Below, one piece after another: positions 26,460 through 34,939 of a stretch of DNA of 64,000 nucleotides. The DNA is taken from positions 1,736,001 through 1,800,000 of the forward strand of contig NZ_CP025197.1 in assembly GCF_002844395.1 (NCBI RefSeq), in the 5' to 3' direction. The notes under the pieces are model-generated. The model ran no database searches and was not told the DNA's origin. It was given only the letters and a program-made list of their open reading frames with translations. This stretch comes from Acetivibrio saccincola. Its GTDB lineage: Bacteria > Bacillota > Clostridia > Acetivibrionales > Acetivibrionaceae. Positions within the stretch are counted from its first letter, which is position 1. Every line of letters begins with the position of its first letter. Both the position numbers and the translations under genes were made by a program.

Positions 26460-27290
26460 TTGTACAATAATAAAAAAATAATTTTGCTTTTGGCATCAAT
26501 TTTTATGATTTTTTCTGTTTTAACCGGATGCAGCTCAAATAAAGACAAGGACAAACAAGGAGATGACCCTGTTGTCACAGATTCTGACATTTCAAGGAAA
26601 GACCAAAGTGCGGAACAAGGCGGCAATGAAGGAGGAAAAGATAATATTACAGGTGATAACGGGGAAACTAACGGTAAAAGCCCTGGCGGGGAGGAAGACA
26701 GCATAGGTGTTGCCCCAAAAACAACTGAAGAAGACAAAAGATTGGTAAAGGATGTAAATATAGAAAGCATACCTGTTCCCAATGAACCTTCAACAAGCAA
26801 TTACATATATTTAAAGGTTGATAAAAACCAGGGAGAAGTAGGGGATGTTATAAAGGCAGAAATCAGCATAAACCTTGCAGCTAATTTTGCAGGCTACCAG
26901 CTAAATTTAAAATACGACCCGGAGGTGCTGCAGGCTGTAAACTACGAAACACATGAGCCATTTGATAAAGGGACAAGGCCACCCGGGGCTACAATACTTA
27001 CAAACCAGGAATATCTTCCAATGAATCTTGTAGATAATGATATAGCAAACGGGATTTTAAATTTCGGAACTACCTATACCAACTATCCGGATTATAAAGC
27101 TTCAGGTGTAGCTGAAAAAAGCGGTGTTTTGGCTGTAATAGGCTTTAAAATATTAAAAAAAGAAACCACTGTAATTGGTTTTGAAAACGGTGAAGCCATG
27201 CCTACGGGAAAACAGGGTACAATGCTGTTTAACTGGGATGGCAACAGGCTTTCAAGTTATGAAGTTGTGGGAGTTCAAAAAATAAATTAA
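26460..27290 (+). CDS. Lipoprotein with a single type II-like cohesin
   Basis: 276 residues from TTG 26460, preferred because TTTAGGAG then lies 9 bases upstream; ATG 26451 abuts that site. The signal peptide ends in lipobox VLTGC, so the protein is lipid-anchored on the membrane. A disordered Lys/Asp/Gly-rich linker (about 25-110) spans the wall, followed by one cohesin (about 118-276) of the same type II-like pattern as the scaffoldin upstream (AGYQLNLKYDPE, GILNFGTTY, VIGFKILKK). It would tether a type II dockerin to the cell by lipid rather than by SLH repeats. The terminator between the two genes suggests separate transcripts. Confidence 0.88.
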   Translation: MYNNKKIILLLASIFMIFSVLTGCSSNKDKDKQGDDPVVTDSDISRKDQSAEQGGNEGGKDNITGDNGETNGKSPGGEEDSIGVAPKTTEEDKRLVKDVNIESIPVPNEPSTSNYIYLKVDKNQGEVGDVIKAEISINLAANFAGYQLNLKYDPEVLQAVNYETHEPFDKGTRPPGATILTNQEYLPMNLVDNDIANGILNFGTTYTNYPDYKASGVAEKSGVLAVIGFKILKKETTVIGFENGEAMPTGKQGTMLFNWDGNRLSSYEVVGVQKIN

Positions 27291-27300
27291 AAATCCTCCC

Positions 27301-27330
27301 TTGACATTAAAATATACCATATTGTATAAT
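27301..27330 (+). promoter_or_regulatory. Consensus sigma-A promoter for the ileS leader
   Basis: TTGACA (27301-27306), 18-base spacer, TATAAT (27325-27330), directly upstream of the T-box leader. Confidence 0.8.
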
Positions 27331-27344
27331 TTCTCTTAAATGAC

Positions 27345-27675
27345 CAAAACTTTAATAGCGTTAAAAACGATGAATAGAAGGAGTAGAAAATTATTCTTTT
27401 TAAGAGAGCAGGTGGCTGGTGCGAACCTGTAAAGGTAATTTTCGAAAATCATCTAGGAGTTGCTTTGCCGAAAGAAAGAAATTTCCACTAAGCAAAGCCG
27501 GGTAACCCGTTATGTTAATTGAGTGATTTATTTAATATATAAATCAGGCTATATTCAAATGGCATTAATGCTGCCTTGGTAATAAATGCCGCTGGGTTTA
27601 TATATTAATAAATAAAGTGGGTGGTACCGCGTGAGTTAAAGCTCTCGTCCCTTTTTTCAGGATGAGGGCTTTTTG
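27345..27675 (+). promoter_or_regulatory. T-box leader controlling ileS
   Basis: The conserved T-box TGGGTGGTACCGCG is at 27618-27631. The terminator pairs AAAGCTCTCGTCC (27638-27650) with GGATGAGGGCTTT (27660-27672) and ends in T. A long stem I region begins near 27345 with AGTAGAAAA and contains ATC in the AATCATCTAGG segment, a plausible isoleucine specifier. Uncharged tRNA-Ile should stabilise the antiterminator and raise ileS expression. Confidence 0.92.
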
Positions 27676-27735
27676 ATTATAAATAATATTTTTGAAAACA
27701 ACATAAAAGTTTAAATTATAAATGGAGGTATAAAT

Positions 27736-30528
27736 ATGTCAGTTGATTATGGAAAAACACTAAATTTACCAAAAACCGATTTTCCCATGAGAGGGAATCT
27801 TCCTCAAAGGGAACCGGAGTTTTTGAAGAAATGGGAAGATATGGATATTTATAAAAAACAGCTTGCGAAAAATGAAGGAAAGCCTGTTTTTATCCTACAT
27901 GACGGACCTCCCTATGCAAACGGGGGAATACATCTTGGAACTTCTTTAAACAAAATACTAAAGGACATAGTTATAAAGTACTACAGTATGAAAGGATACA
28001 AAACCCCTTATGTTCCAGGCTGGGATACTCACGGTCTTCCCATTGAACAAAGGGCAATAAAAGAACTGGGCTTAAAGAGGCACGAAGTAGGACCTGTAAA
28101 GTTCAGGAATGCCTGCAGGGATTTTGCCCTAAAGTACCTGGATATACAAAGAAATGCTTTTAAAAGGCTTGGAGTACGCGGTGATTGGAATAACCCTTAT
28201 GTAACTTTAGAGCCTGAATTTGAAGCTAAACAAATTGAAGTATTTGGAGAAATGGCAAAAAAAGGATATATTTATAAGGGATTGAGACCTGTATACTGGT
28301 GTCCTCAGTGTGAAACAGCACTTGCAGAGGCTGAAATAGAGTATTTAGAGGATACCACTTTATCTATATATGTTAAATTTAACGTAAAAGATGACAAAGG
28401 TAAATTTAAATCAATAACTGATAATGTAAATGATATTTATTTTGTAATATGGACTACAACTACCTGGACGCTCCCTGGAAACTTAGCTATATGTTTAAAT
28501 GCAGAATTTGATTATGCTGTAGTAAAAGCCGGTAATGAGTACTATGTAGTGGCAGAAGAATTAATAGAAAATGTTATGAAAACAGCAGAAATTGAAGAAT
28601 ATCAAGTGGTGGAAAGGTTTAAAGGAGAGGAATTGGAAGGAATTTTGTGCAGGCATCCTTTCCTTGACAGGGATTCGGTGATAATAACAGGTGACCATGT
28701 AACTTTAGAAGCGGGTACCGGTTGTGTTCACACTGCTCCGGGTCATGGTGCAGAGGACTTTGAAGTGTGTAAAAAATACGATATTCCTGTAATTGTACCT
28801 GTTGACGATAAAGGATATCTGACAGAGGAGGCAGGACAGTTTGCAGGTCTTTTCTACGAAAAATCAAATGCTGCCATTATTGAACAGCTAAAAGAAACAG
28901 GGCATCTTCTGACATCTGAAAAAATAGATCACCAATACCCTCATTGCTGGAGATGTAAAGAACCAATAATTTTCAGGGCTACAGAGCAGTGGTTTGCATC
29001 TGTGGAAGGTTTCAGGGATGAGGCAATTAAAGCTATTGACACAGTTAAGTGGGTTCCTGAATGGGGAAAAGACAGGATAACAGCAATGGTTAGAGACAGA
29101 GGGGACTGGTGTATTTCTAGACAGAGAATATGGGGAGTTCCAATTCCTATATTTTACTGCAAAGAATGTAATAAAGAGCTTATAAATGATCAAACAATAG
29201 AAGCGGTGGCAAACCTCTTTAAGGAAAGAGGCTCTAATGCATGGTATGAGGTGGATACAAAGGACATTCTACCTGAAGGCACTAAGTGTGAATGTGGATG
29301 CAGTGAATTTGAAAAAGAACAGGATATAATGGATGTGTGGTTTGACTCAGGTTCTACCCATGCAGCGGTTTTAGAAACTATTGAGGGATTGTATTCACCT
29401 GCTGATATGTATTTAGAAGGAAGTGACCAGCACAGAGGTTGGTTCCAGTCTTCCCTTCTTACTTCCGTTGCAACCAGGGGAAGGGCACCTTATAAAATTG
29501 TCCTGACCCATGGATATGTTGTTGATGGTGAAGGAAGGAAAATGTCTAAATCTTTAGGAAACGGGATTGACCCTGAAGATGTTATAAAAGAGTATGGAGC
29601 TGATATTTTAAGGCTTTGGGTTGCGTCTTCAGATTATAAGAGCGATATTAGAATTTCAAAAGACATACTAAAACAGCTTTCTGAGGTTTATAGAAAAATC
29701 AGGAATACATGCAGGTTTATCCTTGGAAATATAAATGATTATGACCCTAATAAGGACAGTGTGGAATATGACAAATTATACGAACTTGATAAATGGGCTC
29801 TTATGAAGCTTAACAAGCTGATAAGAGTGGTGGATGACGCATACAGCCGGTATGAGTTCCACCTAATGTTCCATGCAATACACAATTTCTGTGTTATAGA
29901 TATGAGTAACTTCTATCTTGATATAATAAAAGACAGACTTTATACTTCAAAGGCAGATTCTATAGGAAGAAGGGCTGCACAGACTGCTATGTTTGAAATA
30001 TTAGATGCTTTGGTTAAGATGCTGACTCCTGTACTTGCTTTTACAACTGAGGAAATATGGCAGCACATGCCCCACAAAGAAGGGGACGACGCTGAAAGCG
30101 TGCAGCTAAACTACTGGCCTGTTATAAATGAAACATATGATAATAAAGAGTTAGAAGAAAAGTGGGCAAAAATAATAAGAATCCGTCAAGTGGTTTCAAA
30201 GGCTTTAGAAATTGCAAGGACAGAAAAGCTAATAGGGCACTCATTAAATGCCAAAGTAAACATATACACAAATGAATCCCACTACGATTTCTTAAAGTCA
30301 ATAGAAAAAGACTTAGTTACAATTTTTATAGTGTCCGATGTAGAAATTGTAAATTCAGAAAAAGTAGAAGGAAAGTTCTATGAAGATGAAGAATTTGAAG
30401 GATTAAAGGTTGTAGTATCCCAGGCAGAAGGGGAAAAATGTGAAAGATGCTGGATGATTAGCAAGACGGTAGGAGAAGATGAAAAGCATCCTTCAATTTG
30501 TGAAAGGTGCAGAGCTGTAATTGAATAG
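27736..30528 (+). CDS. ileS: Isoleucyl-tRNA synthetase
   Basis: 930 residues, full-length bacterial IleRS. Class I signatures: PPYANGGIHLGTSLNK (the HIGH motif is HLGT here) and KMSKS at 602-606. The editing domain (about 190-390) contains the TWTLPGN motif and GTGCVHTAPGHGAED. The C-terminal zinc finger CERC...CERC is intact. It charges tRNA-Ile with isoleucine in the cytoplasm. Ribosome site TGGAGG 8 bases before ATG. Regulated by the T-box upstream. Confidence 0.97.
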   Translation: MSVDYGKTLNLPKTDFPMRGNLPQREPEFLKKWEDMDIYKKQLAKNEGKPVFILHDGPPYANGGIHLGTSLNKILKDIVIKYYSMKGYKTPYVPGWDTHGLPIEQRAIKELGLKRHEVGPVKFRNACRDFALKYLDIQRNAFKRLGVRGDWNNPYVTLEPEFEAKQIEVFGEMAKKGYIYKGLRPVYWCPQCETALAEAEIEYLEDTTLSIYVKFNVKDDKGKFKSITDNVNDIYFVIWTTTTWTLPGNLAICLNAEFDYAVVKAGNEYYVVAEELIENVMKTAEIEEYQVVERFKGEELEGILCRHPFLDRDSVIITGDHVTLEAGTGCVHTAPGHGAEDFEVCKKYDIPVIVPVDDKGYLTEEAGQFAGLFYEKSNAAIIEQLKETGHLLTSEKIDHQYPHCWRCKEPIIFRATEQWFASVEGFRDEAIKAIDTVKWVPEWGKDRITAMVRDRGDWCISRQRIWGVPIPIFYCKECNKELINDQTIEAVANLFKERGSNAWYEVDTKDILPEGTKCECGCSEFEKEQDIMDVWFDSGSTHAAVLETIEGLYSPADMYLEGSDQHRGWFQSSLLTSVATRGRAPYKIVLTHGYVVDGEGRKMSKSLGNGIDPEDVIKEYGADILRLWVASSDYKSDIRISKDILKQLSEVYRKIRNTCRFILGNINDYDPNKDSVEYDKLYELDKWALMKLNKLIRVVDDAYSRYEFHLMFHAIHNFCVIDMSNFYLDIIKDRLYTSKADSIGRRAAQTAMFEILDALVKMLTPVLAFTTEEIWQHMPHKEGDDAESVQLNYWPVINETYDNKELEEKWAKIIRIRQVVSKALEIARTEKLIGHSLNAKVNIYTNESHYDFLKSIEKDLVTIFIVSDVEIVNSEKVEGKFYEDEEFEGLKVVVSQAEGEKCERCWMISKTVGEDEKHPSICERCRAVIE

Positions 30529-30547
30529 CAGATGTTTTTATATAAAC

Positions 30548-30580
30548 AATATGGCCACATGTTAAAAATGTGGTCATATT
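30548..30580 (+). repeat. Inverted repeat between ileS and aroB
   Basis: AATATGGCCACAT pairs with ATGTGGTCATATT around a short A-rich loop, forming a strong hairpin 20 bases past the ileS stop. There is no T run after it, so it may be a processing or attenuating hairpin rather than a full terminator. Confidence 0.6.
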
Positions 30581-30626
30581 GGATATATACATATTGGACA
30601 TATTTTTTTATAAAGGTGGAGTGTCA

Positions 30627-31709
30627 ATGACTAAACTAAATATCAATTTAGGTGAGAGAAGTTATCCAATTTATATAACAACTGATTATAACGGCATAGG
30701 GAAGGCTATTGATGATGCGGCACTTAAAGGAAAGTATGTTATGATAACCGATACCAATGTGGACAAATATCAGGCAGATGAGTGTATGAAAGCTTTTGAA
30801 AGTGTCGGTTTAGATGTTAAGAAGTTTGTTATTGAAGCGGGTGAAAGCAACAAAAACCTTGATACGGTAAGACAAATTTATGACTTTCTAATTACCCTTA
30901 AACTAGATAGAAATGCTACAATTATAGCATTAGGCGGGGGAGTAGTGGGAGACATTGCAGGATTTGTAGCCTCTACTTTTCTTAGGGGGATTAATTTTGT
31001 ACAAATCCCCACAACCCTTCTTGCACAGTCTGACAGCAGTGTGGGAGGAAAAGTGGGGGTGGATTTTAAAGGACACAAAAACATAATTGGCTCCTTTTAC
31101 CAGCCAAAACTGGTATATATAAATGTTAATTCCCTCAAAACCCTTCCTAAAAGGGATCTTTCCTCCGGACTTGCGGAAGTTGTAAAACATGGTATCATAA
31201 AAGATGAAGAATTTTATGAGTATATTGATGAAAATGCCGAGAAGATTATGAATTTAGATGAAAGGGTTCTGCAGTATATTGTAAAGGTGAACTGCTCTAT
31301 TAAAGGCAGTGTTGTTGAAAAAGACGAGAGGGAGAGTGGACTTCGGGCAATTCTTAACTTTGGCCATACCATAGGTCATGCAATTGAAACAGTGATGGAT
31401 TTTAAACTACTTCACGGCGAGTGTGTTTCTTTAGGAATGGTAGCTGTTTTTAACTTGGCAAATTATCTTGACCTTATAGATGATTACGCAACCCAAAAAG
31501 TTAAAGAAACTTTAGAAAAAATAAACCTGCCTGTTTCCCTAAAAGGTATTGATGTGGAAAAAGTATATAACCAGATGTTTTACGATAAAAAAATAGTAGG
31601 GGATAAACTGAAATTTATCTTGCCAAGGAAAAAAATAGGGGAAGTAGTCCAGTGTACATTAGAGGATGAGAATTTAATTAAAAAGGCTATTGAAAGTCTA
31701 GACAATTAA
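30627..31709 (+). CDS. aroB: 3-dehydroquinate synthase
   Basis: 360 residues from ATG 30627, chosen because AAAGGTGGAG lies upstream and family proteins start near here; an earlier start at 30570 lies in the hairpin region. Features: NAD-binding GGGVVGDIAGFVAS, the TTLLAQSDSSVGGKVGVD block, and metal ligands in GLAEVVKHG and NFGHTIGHAIE. It converts DAHP to 3-dehydroquinate, step 2 of the shikimate pathway, in the cytoplasm. The rest of the pathway is not in the window; the gene lies between ileS and hydrogenase-maturation genes. Confidence 0.96.
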   Translation: MTKLNINLGERSYPIYITTDYNGIGKAIDDAALKGKYVMITDTNVDKYQADECMKAFESVGLDVKKFVIEAGESNKNLDTVRQIYDFLITLKLDRNATIIALGGGVVGDIAGFVASTFLRGINFVQIPTTLLAQSDSSVGGKVGVDFKGHKNIIGSFYQPKLVYINVNSLKTLPKRDLSSGLAEVVKHGIIKDEEFYEYIDENAEKIMNLDERVLQYIVKVNCSIKGSVVEKDERESGLRAILNFGHTIGHAIETVMDFKLLHGECVSLGMVAVFNLANYLDLIDDYATQKVKETLEKINLPVSLKGIDVEKVYNQMFYDKKIVGDKLKFILPRKKIGEVVQCTLEDENLIKKAIESLDN

Positions 31710-31736
31710 ACATTTTAACATGCAAGGGGTTTTTAT

Positions 31737-31985
31737 ATGGAGAAAAACAGAGTGGCTGTTTTAGGAATAGTGGTTAACAACCGCGAGGAAACTTCCAGAA
31801 AAATAAATAATATACTAAGTGATTTTGGTCATATAATTGTAGGGAGGATGGGCATTCCCTATAAGGAAAAGGGTATATCGGTTATATCCATTATTGTAGA
31901 CGGTACCAATGACGAAATAGGGGCGCTGGCCGGTAAGTTGGGAAACATCAATGGTGTAAAGGCAAAGGTTGCCATTACTTATTAA
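31737..31985 (+). CDS. TM1266-type putative regulator of iron-only hydrogenase
   Basis: 82 residues, a small ferredoxin-like ACT/NikR-type domain, with RVAVLGIVVNNRE at the start and GRMGIPYKEKGISVISIIVDG in the middle, as in the TM1266 family that sits beside [FeFe] hydrogenase maturases. Ribosome site AAGGGG before ATG. It precedes the HydE fusion gene by about 140 bases, supporting the role. The ligand and DNA target are unknown. Confidence 0.85.
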   Translation: MEKNRVAVLGIVVNNREETSRKINNILSDFGHIIVGRMGIPYKEKGISVISIIVDGTNDEIGALAGKLGNINGVKAKVAITY

Positions 31986-32125
31986 AATTATATAAAAACT
32001 CTTTAATACTAAATAAAAAAGTCTTAAGGAGTTTTATAGTTTTATGAGACAGGAGTTTTATGAGACAAGGAAAGTCAAAGATAAGGGGGGAAGTCCAAGG
32101 GACTTTTTTGAAAGGATGTGTATAT

Positions 32126-33409
32126 GTGGAGGAAAAATTTTATTTAATACTGGCAAAAAATAGTGCCCAGATGCTTTTAATAAACAAGCTATTAAGGGAA
32201 AACGGAATAGAGACGGATTTAGTTCCCTCCCCGCCGGAATCAGGTACAGTATGTGCTATAGCTATAAAAATACAGGGTGTAAACCTTGAAAAGGCTAAAA
32301 ATATACTTTTTGAAAATCAGATTGAAGTAAGAGGCATATATGAAGACAAAAAAATGAAGCTTCAGGGGCTTATTGATAAAAAACTTGGGGCTTCTGTATC
32401 AAAGGAATTTTTGGATATTTTAAAAAAGATTGAAGACGGGGACGAACTTTTAGAAAAAGAAATTGTATACCTTCTTTCAACGAAAGACATAAAAGAAATT
32501 GAAAGTATTTATGCTGCAGCTGACAGGATAAAGAGAGAGACTGTGGGAAATGTGCTGGAAATAAGGGGTGCCATTGAGTTTTCCAATTACTGCTGTAAAA
32601 AGTGCAAATACTGCGGTATAAATTCACAAAACAAAATTGAAAGGTATAGAATGAATGAAGAAGAAATAATGGAAGTAGTGGGGTATCTGAATAAAATTGG
32701 CTTAAGAACAGTGATACTCCAGTCAGGGGAAGACCCTCACTGGGGAACGGAAAGACTTATACAGCTTATAAAGAGGATAAAAAAAGAAACCGGCATGAGA
32801 ATAACCCTGAGTGTGGGGGAAAAATCCTTTGAAGAGTATGAAAGTTTAAAATTAGCGGGTGCAGACAATTACCTTTTAAAAATCGAGACAACAAACAGAA
32901 AGCTTTTTAAGACAATTCATCCGGACGGGGATTTTGATTCAAGGCTTAAATGTTCTAGGTGGCTAAAGGAATTAGGCTACATAAATGGTTCGGGAAACAT
33001 TATTGGAATTCCCGGTCAGACTATAGAGGATATTGCCCGGGATATACTTTATTTTAAAGAAATGGGTATTAATATGATAGGAATAGGACCTTTTATTCCT
33101 GCAAAAGGTACCGTCTTTGAAAATATGCCCCCTGGTGATATTGACCTTACTATAAGAACTATGGCGGTTACAAGAATTGTGTGCAAAAAAGTATACATAC
33201 CTTCGACTACAGCATTGGCATCTTTAAGTAAAGATGCCCAGATCAGGGCTTTAAAGGCAGGGGCAAATACCATTATGCTAATTAATACACCGGCAAAATA
33301 CAGAACAAATTATATGATTTACAATGATAAAAATATGGTGGACATTGATTCTGCTATTTATGCAGCTAAAAAAGCAGGTTTAGAACTTCCAAAATACCTG
33401 AAGCTTTAA
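32126..33409 (+). CDS. hydE: [FeFe] hydrogenase maturase HydE fused to an N-terminal Se/S-carrier-like (DUF3343) domain
   Basis: 427 residues from GTG 32126, preferred because the DUF3343 family begins at MEEKFYLI and AAAGGA lies 9 bases upstream; ATG 32060 in the same frame would add 22 unlikely residues. Residues 1-70 form a DUF3343/Se-S carrier-like domain keeping its cysteine (SGTVCAIA). Residues 75-427 are HydE: radical SAM cluster motif CCKKCKYC (CxxxCxxC), IPGQTIEDIA, and the C-terminal biotin-synthase-like region. HydE acts in making the dithiomethylamine-bridged H-cluster. HydE proteins normally lack the extra domain. The next gene is a cysteine desulfurase, fitting a sulfur-delivery idea. 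Confidence 0.88.
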   Translation: MEEKFYLILAKNSAQMLLINKLLRENGIETDLVPSPPESGTVCAIAIKIQGVNLEKAKNILFENQIEVRGIYEDKKMKLQGLIDKKLGASVSKEFLDILKKIEDGDELLEKEIVYLLSTKDIKEIESIYAAADRIKRETVGNVLEIRGAIEFSNYCCKKCKYCGINSQNKIERYRMNEEEIMEVVGYLNKIGLRTVILQSGEDPHWGTERLIQLIKRIKKETGMRITLSVGEKSFEEYESLKLAGADNYLLKIETTNRKLFKTIHPDGDFDSRLKCSRWLKELGYINGSGNIIGIPGQTIEDIARDILYFKEMGINMIGIGPFIPAKGTVFENMPPGDIDLTIRTMAVTRIVCKKVYIPSTTALASLSKDAQIRALKAGANTIMLINTPAKYRTNYMIYNDKNMVDIDSAIYAAKKAGLELPKYLKL

Positions 33410-33476
33410 AATTTCCTGAAGTGTTTTAAATTTTTCTAAAATGTATTTAAGACTGATTAATAGAGGGTGGGTTACT

Positions 33477-34625
33477 ATGATATATTTTGACAATGCTGCA
33501 ACTTCATTTCCAAAGCCTAAAAGAGTTTATGAGGAAATGCTTTGGTGTATGGAAAAATATTGTGCAAACCCTGGCAGGGGTGGACATAAAATGTCCCTTG
33601 AATCAGGAAGGGCAGTACTTAAAGTAAGAGAGATTATTTCAGACTTTTTTAATATAAAAAACCCCATGCAGGTTGTATTTACCAAAAACGCCACAGAGGC
33701 AATTAACATTGCAATAAAAGGCGTGTTAAAGGAAGGGGACCATGTAATAACCACTTGCATGGAGCATAATTCTGTAATAAGACCCCTAAAGGCCTTGGAA
33801 AAAGAAAATATTATAGAACTTACCATTGTGCCGGGGGATGAATTTGGCGAAGTAGACGCAGAAGACATTAGAAGGGCTATAAAAGGTAATACTAGGCTTA
33901 TTGTAAGCACTCTGTCATCAAATGTAAACGGTATTATAATGCCGGTTAAGGATATTGGCTCCATTGCAAAGGAAAAGGGGGTTTTGTTTTTAGTTGATGC
34001 AGCCCAGGGAGCCGGAAGTATAAAAATAGATGTAGAGGAATTAAATATTGACATGCTGGCATTTCCAGGTCATAAAGGTCTTTTAGGACCTCAGGGGACA
34101 GGAGGGCTTTATGTCAGGGAGGGAATAAAAATTAATCCCTTGATTCTTGGTGGAACAGGCAGTAATTCTGAAAGTTTTATGCAACCTGAAACATTTCCTG
34201 ATATATTTGAAAGCGGTACAATAAATACTCCCGGAATAGTTGGGTTAGGCTATGGGATTGAGTATATCAACAGAATGGGACTGGACAATATTAACATATT
34301 AAAACATAAACTTGTAAAAACAATTTATGAAGGTTTATCAGAGCTTAGAAATGTCAAAATATACAGCAGACCGGAAATTTCAAAAAACTCCGGGATTATT
34401 GCTTTTAATTTTGATGATGTGGAATCAAATGAAGTGAGCTATGTACTGGATAAAGTGTACAATGTAGCCACCCGTTCCGGGCTTCACTGTTCACCTTTGG
34501 CACACACTAAATTAAAAACAATAAAAACCGGTGCAGTAAGGATTAGTGTGGGATGCTTTAATACTTTAGAAGAAGTAAAAATAGTTTTAAAGTTTTTGAA
34601 GGAAATTTCCGACAATACTATATAA
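33477..34625 (+). CDS. Cysteine desulfurase-family PLP enzyme
   Basis: 382 residues from ATG 33477, with GAGGGTGGG upstream; TTG or ATG starts near 33441 only add unrelated residues. Class V aminotransferase fold: YFDNAATSFPKP, TKNATEAINI, THCMEHNS-like segment (TTCMEHNSVIRP), PLP lysine in FPGHKGLLGPQG, and the catalytic-loop cysteine in RSGLHCSPLAH. It belongs to the group often found with DUF3343/YedF and selenium genes. It follows the Se/S-carrier-HydE fusion by 67 bases and may feed persulfide to that domain; housekeeping Fe-S or selenium roles are alternatives. Confidence 0.9.
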   Translation: MIYFDNAATSFPKPKRVYEEMLWCMEKYCANPGRGGHKMSLESGRAVLKVREIISDFFNIKNPMQVVFTKNATEAINIAIKGVLKEGDHVITTCMEHNSVIRPLKALEKENIIELTIVPGDEFGEVDAEDIRRAIKGNTRLIVSTLSSNVNGIIMPVKDIGSIAKEKGVLFLVDAAQGAGSIKIDVEELNIDMLAFPGHKGLLGPQGTGGLYVREGIKINPLILGGTGSNSESFMQPETFPDIFESGTINTPGIVGLGYGIEYINRMGLDNINILKHKLVKTIYEGLSELRNVKIYSRPEISKNSGIIAFNFDDVESNEVSYVLDKVYNVATRSGLHCSPLAHTKLKTIKTGAVRISVGCFNTLEEVKIVLKFLKEISDNTI

Positions 34626-34939
34626 GTGCTGGTAGACATAAATTATTCGCATAAATTTATTAAAAAAAATATTTTTCCAGTTTTTGCTCTAATAAAAATA
34701 AATTATAAAAAATAATGTACCTATAAAAGTAAATATACTAGTATTAAAATTATTTATATGCTATAATTAAAAAAGCATACAAGTTTATTTAAAAGTGGCA
34801 TATCTATATTATATAAAAAAGTTATAAATTTTATAAAAATTATATAATAAATATGTTGTGCCCTATGTTATTATAAAGTATAATTATATACAGTTTATGT
34901 TTAAAACACATATGTTTTGCACTTAAGGGGGATATGTAA
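34626..34939 (+). promoter_or_regulatory. AT-rich intergenic region with a promoter for pilM
   Basis: 314 bases without a gene, extremely AT-rich. A sigma-A promoter can be read as TTGTGC (34856-34861), 17-base spacer, TATAAT (34879-34884), about 55 bases before the pilM start. No terminator hairpin with clear T run was found after the desulfurase gene. Confidence 0.55.

Noticed and set aside
30548-30580. Rho-independent terminator after ileS
   Set aside because: The hairpin is strong but lacks a T run, so it is listed as an inverted repeat.
33527-34054. 175-residue minus-strand ORF opposite the cysteine desulfurase
   Set aside because: Antisense shadow without ribosome site or recognisable motif.
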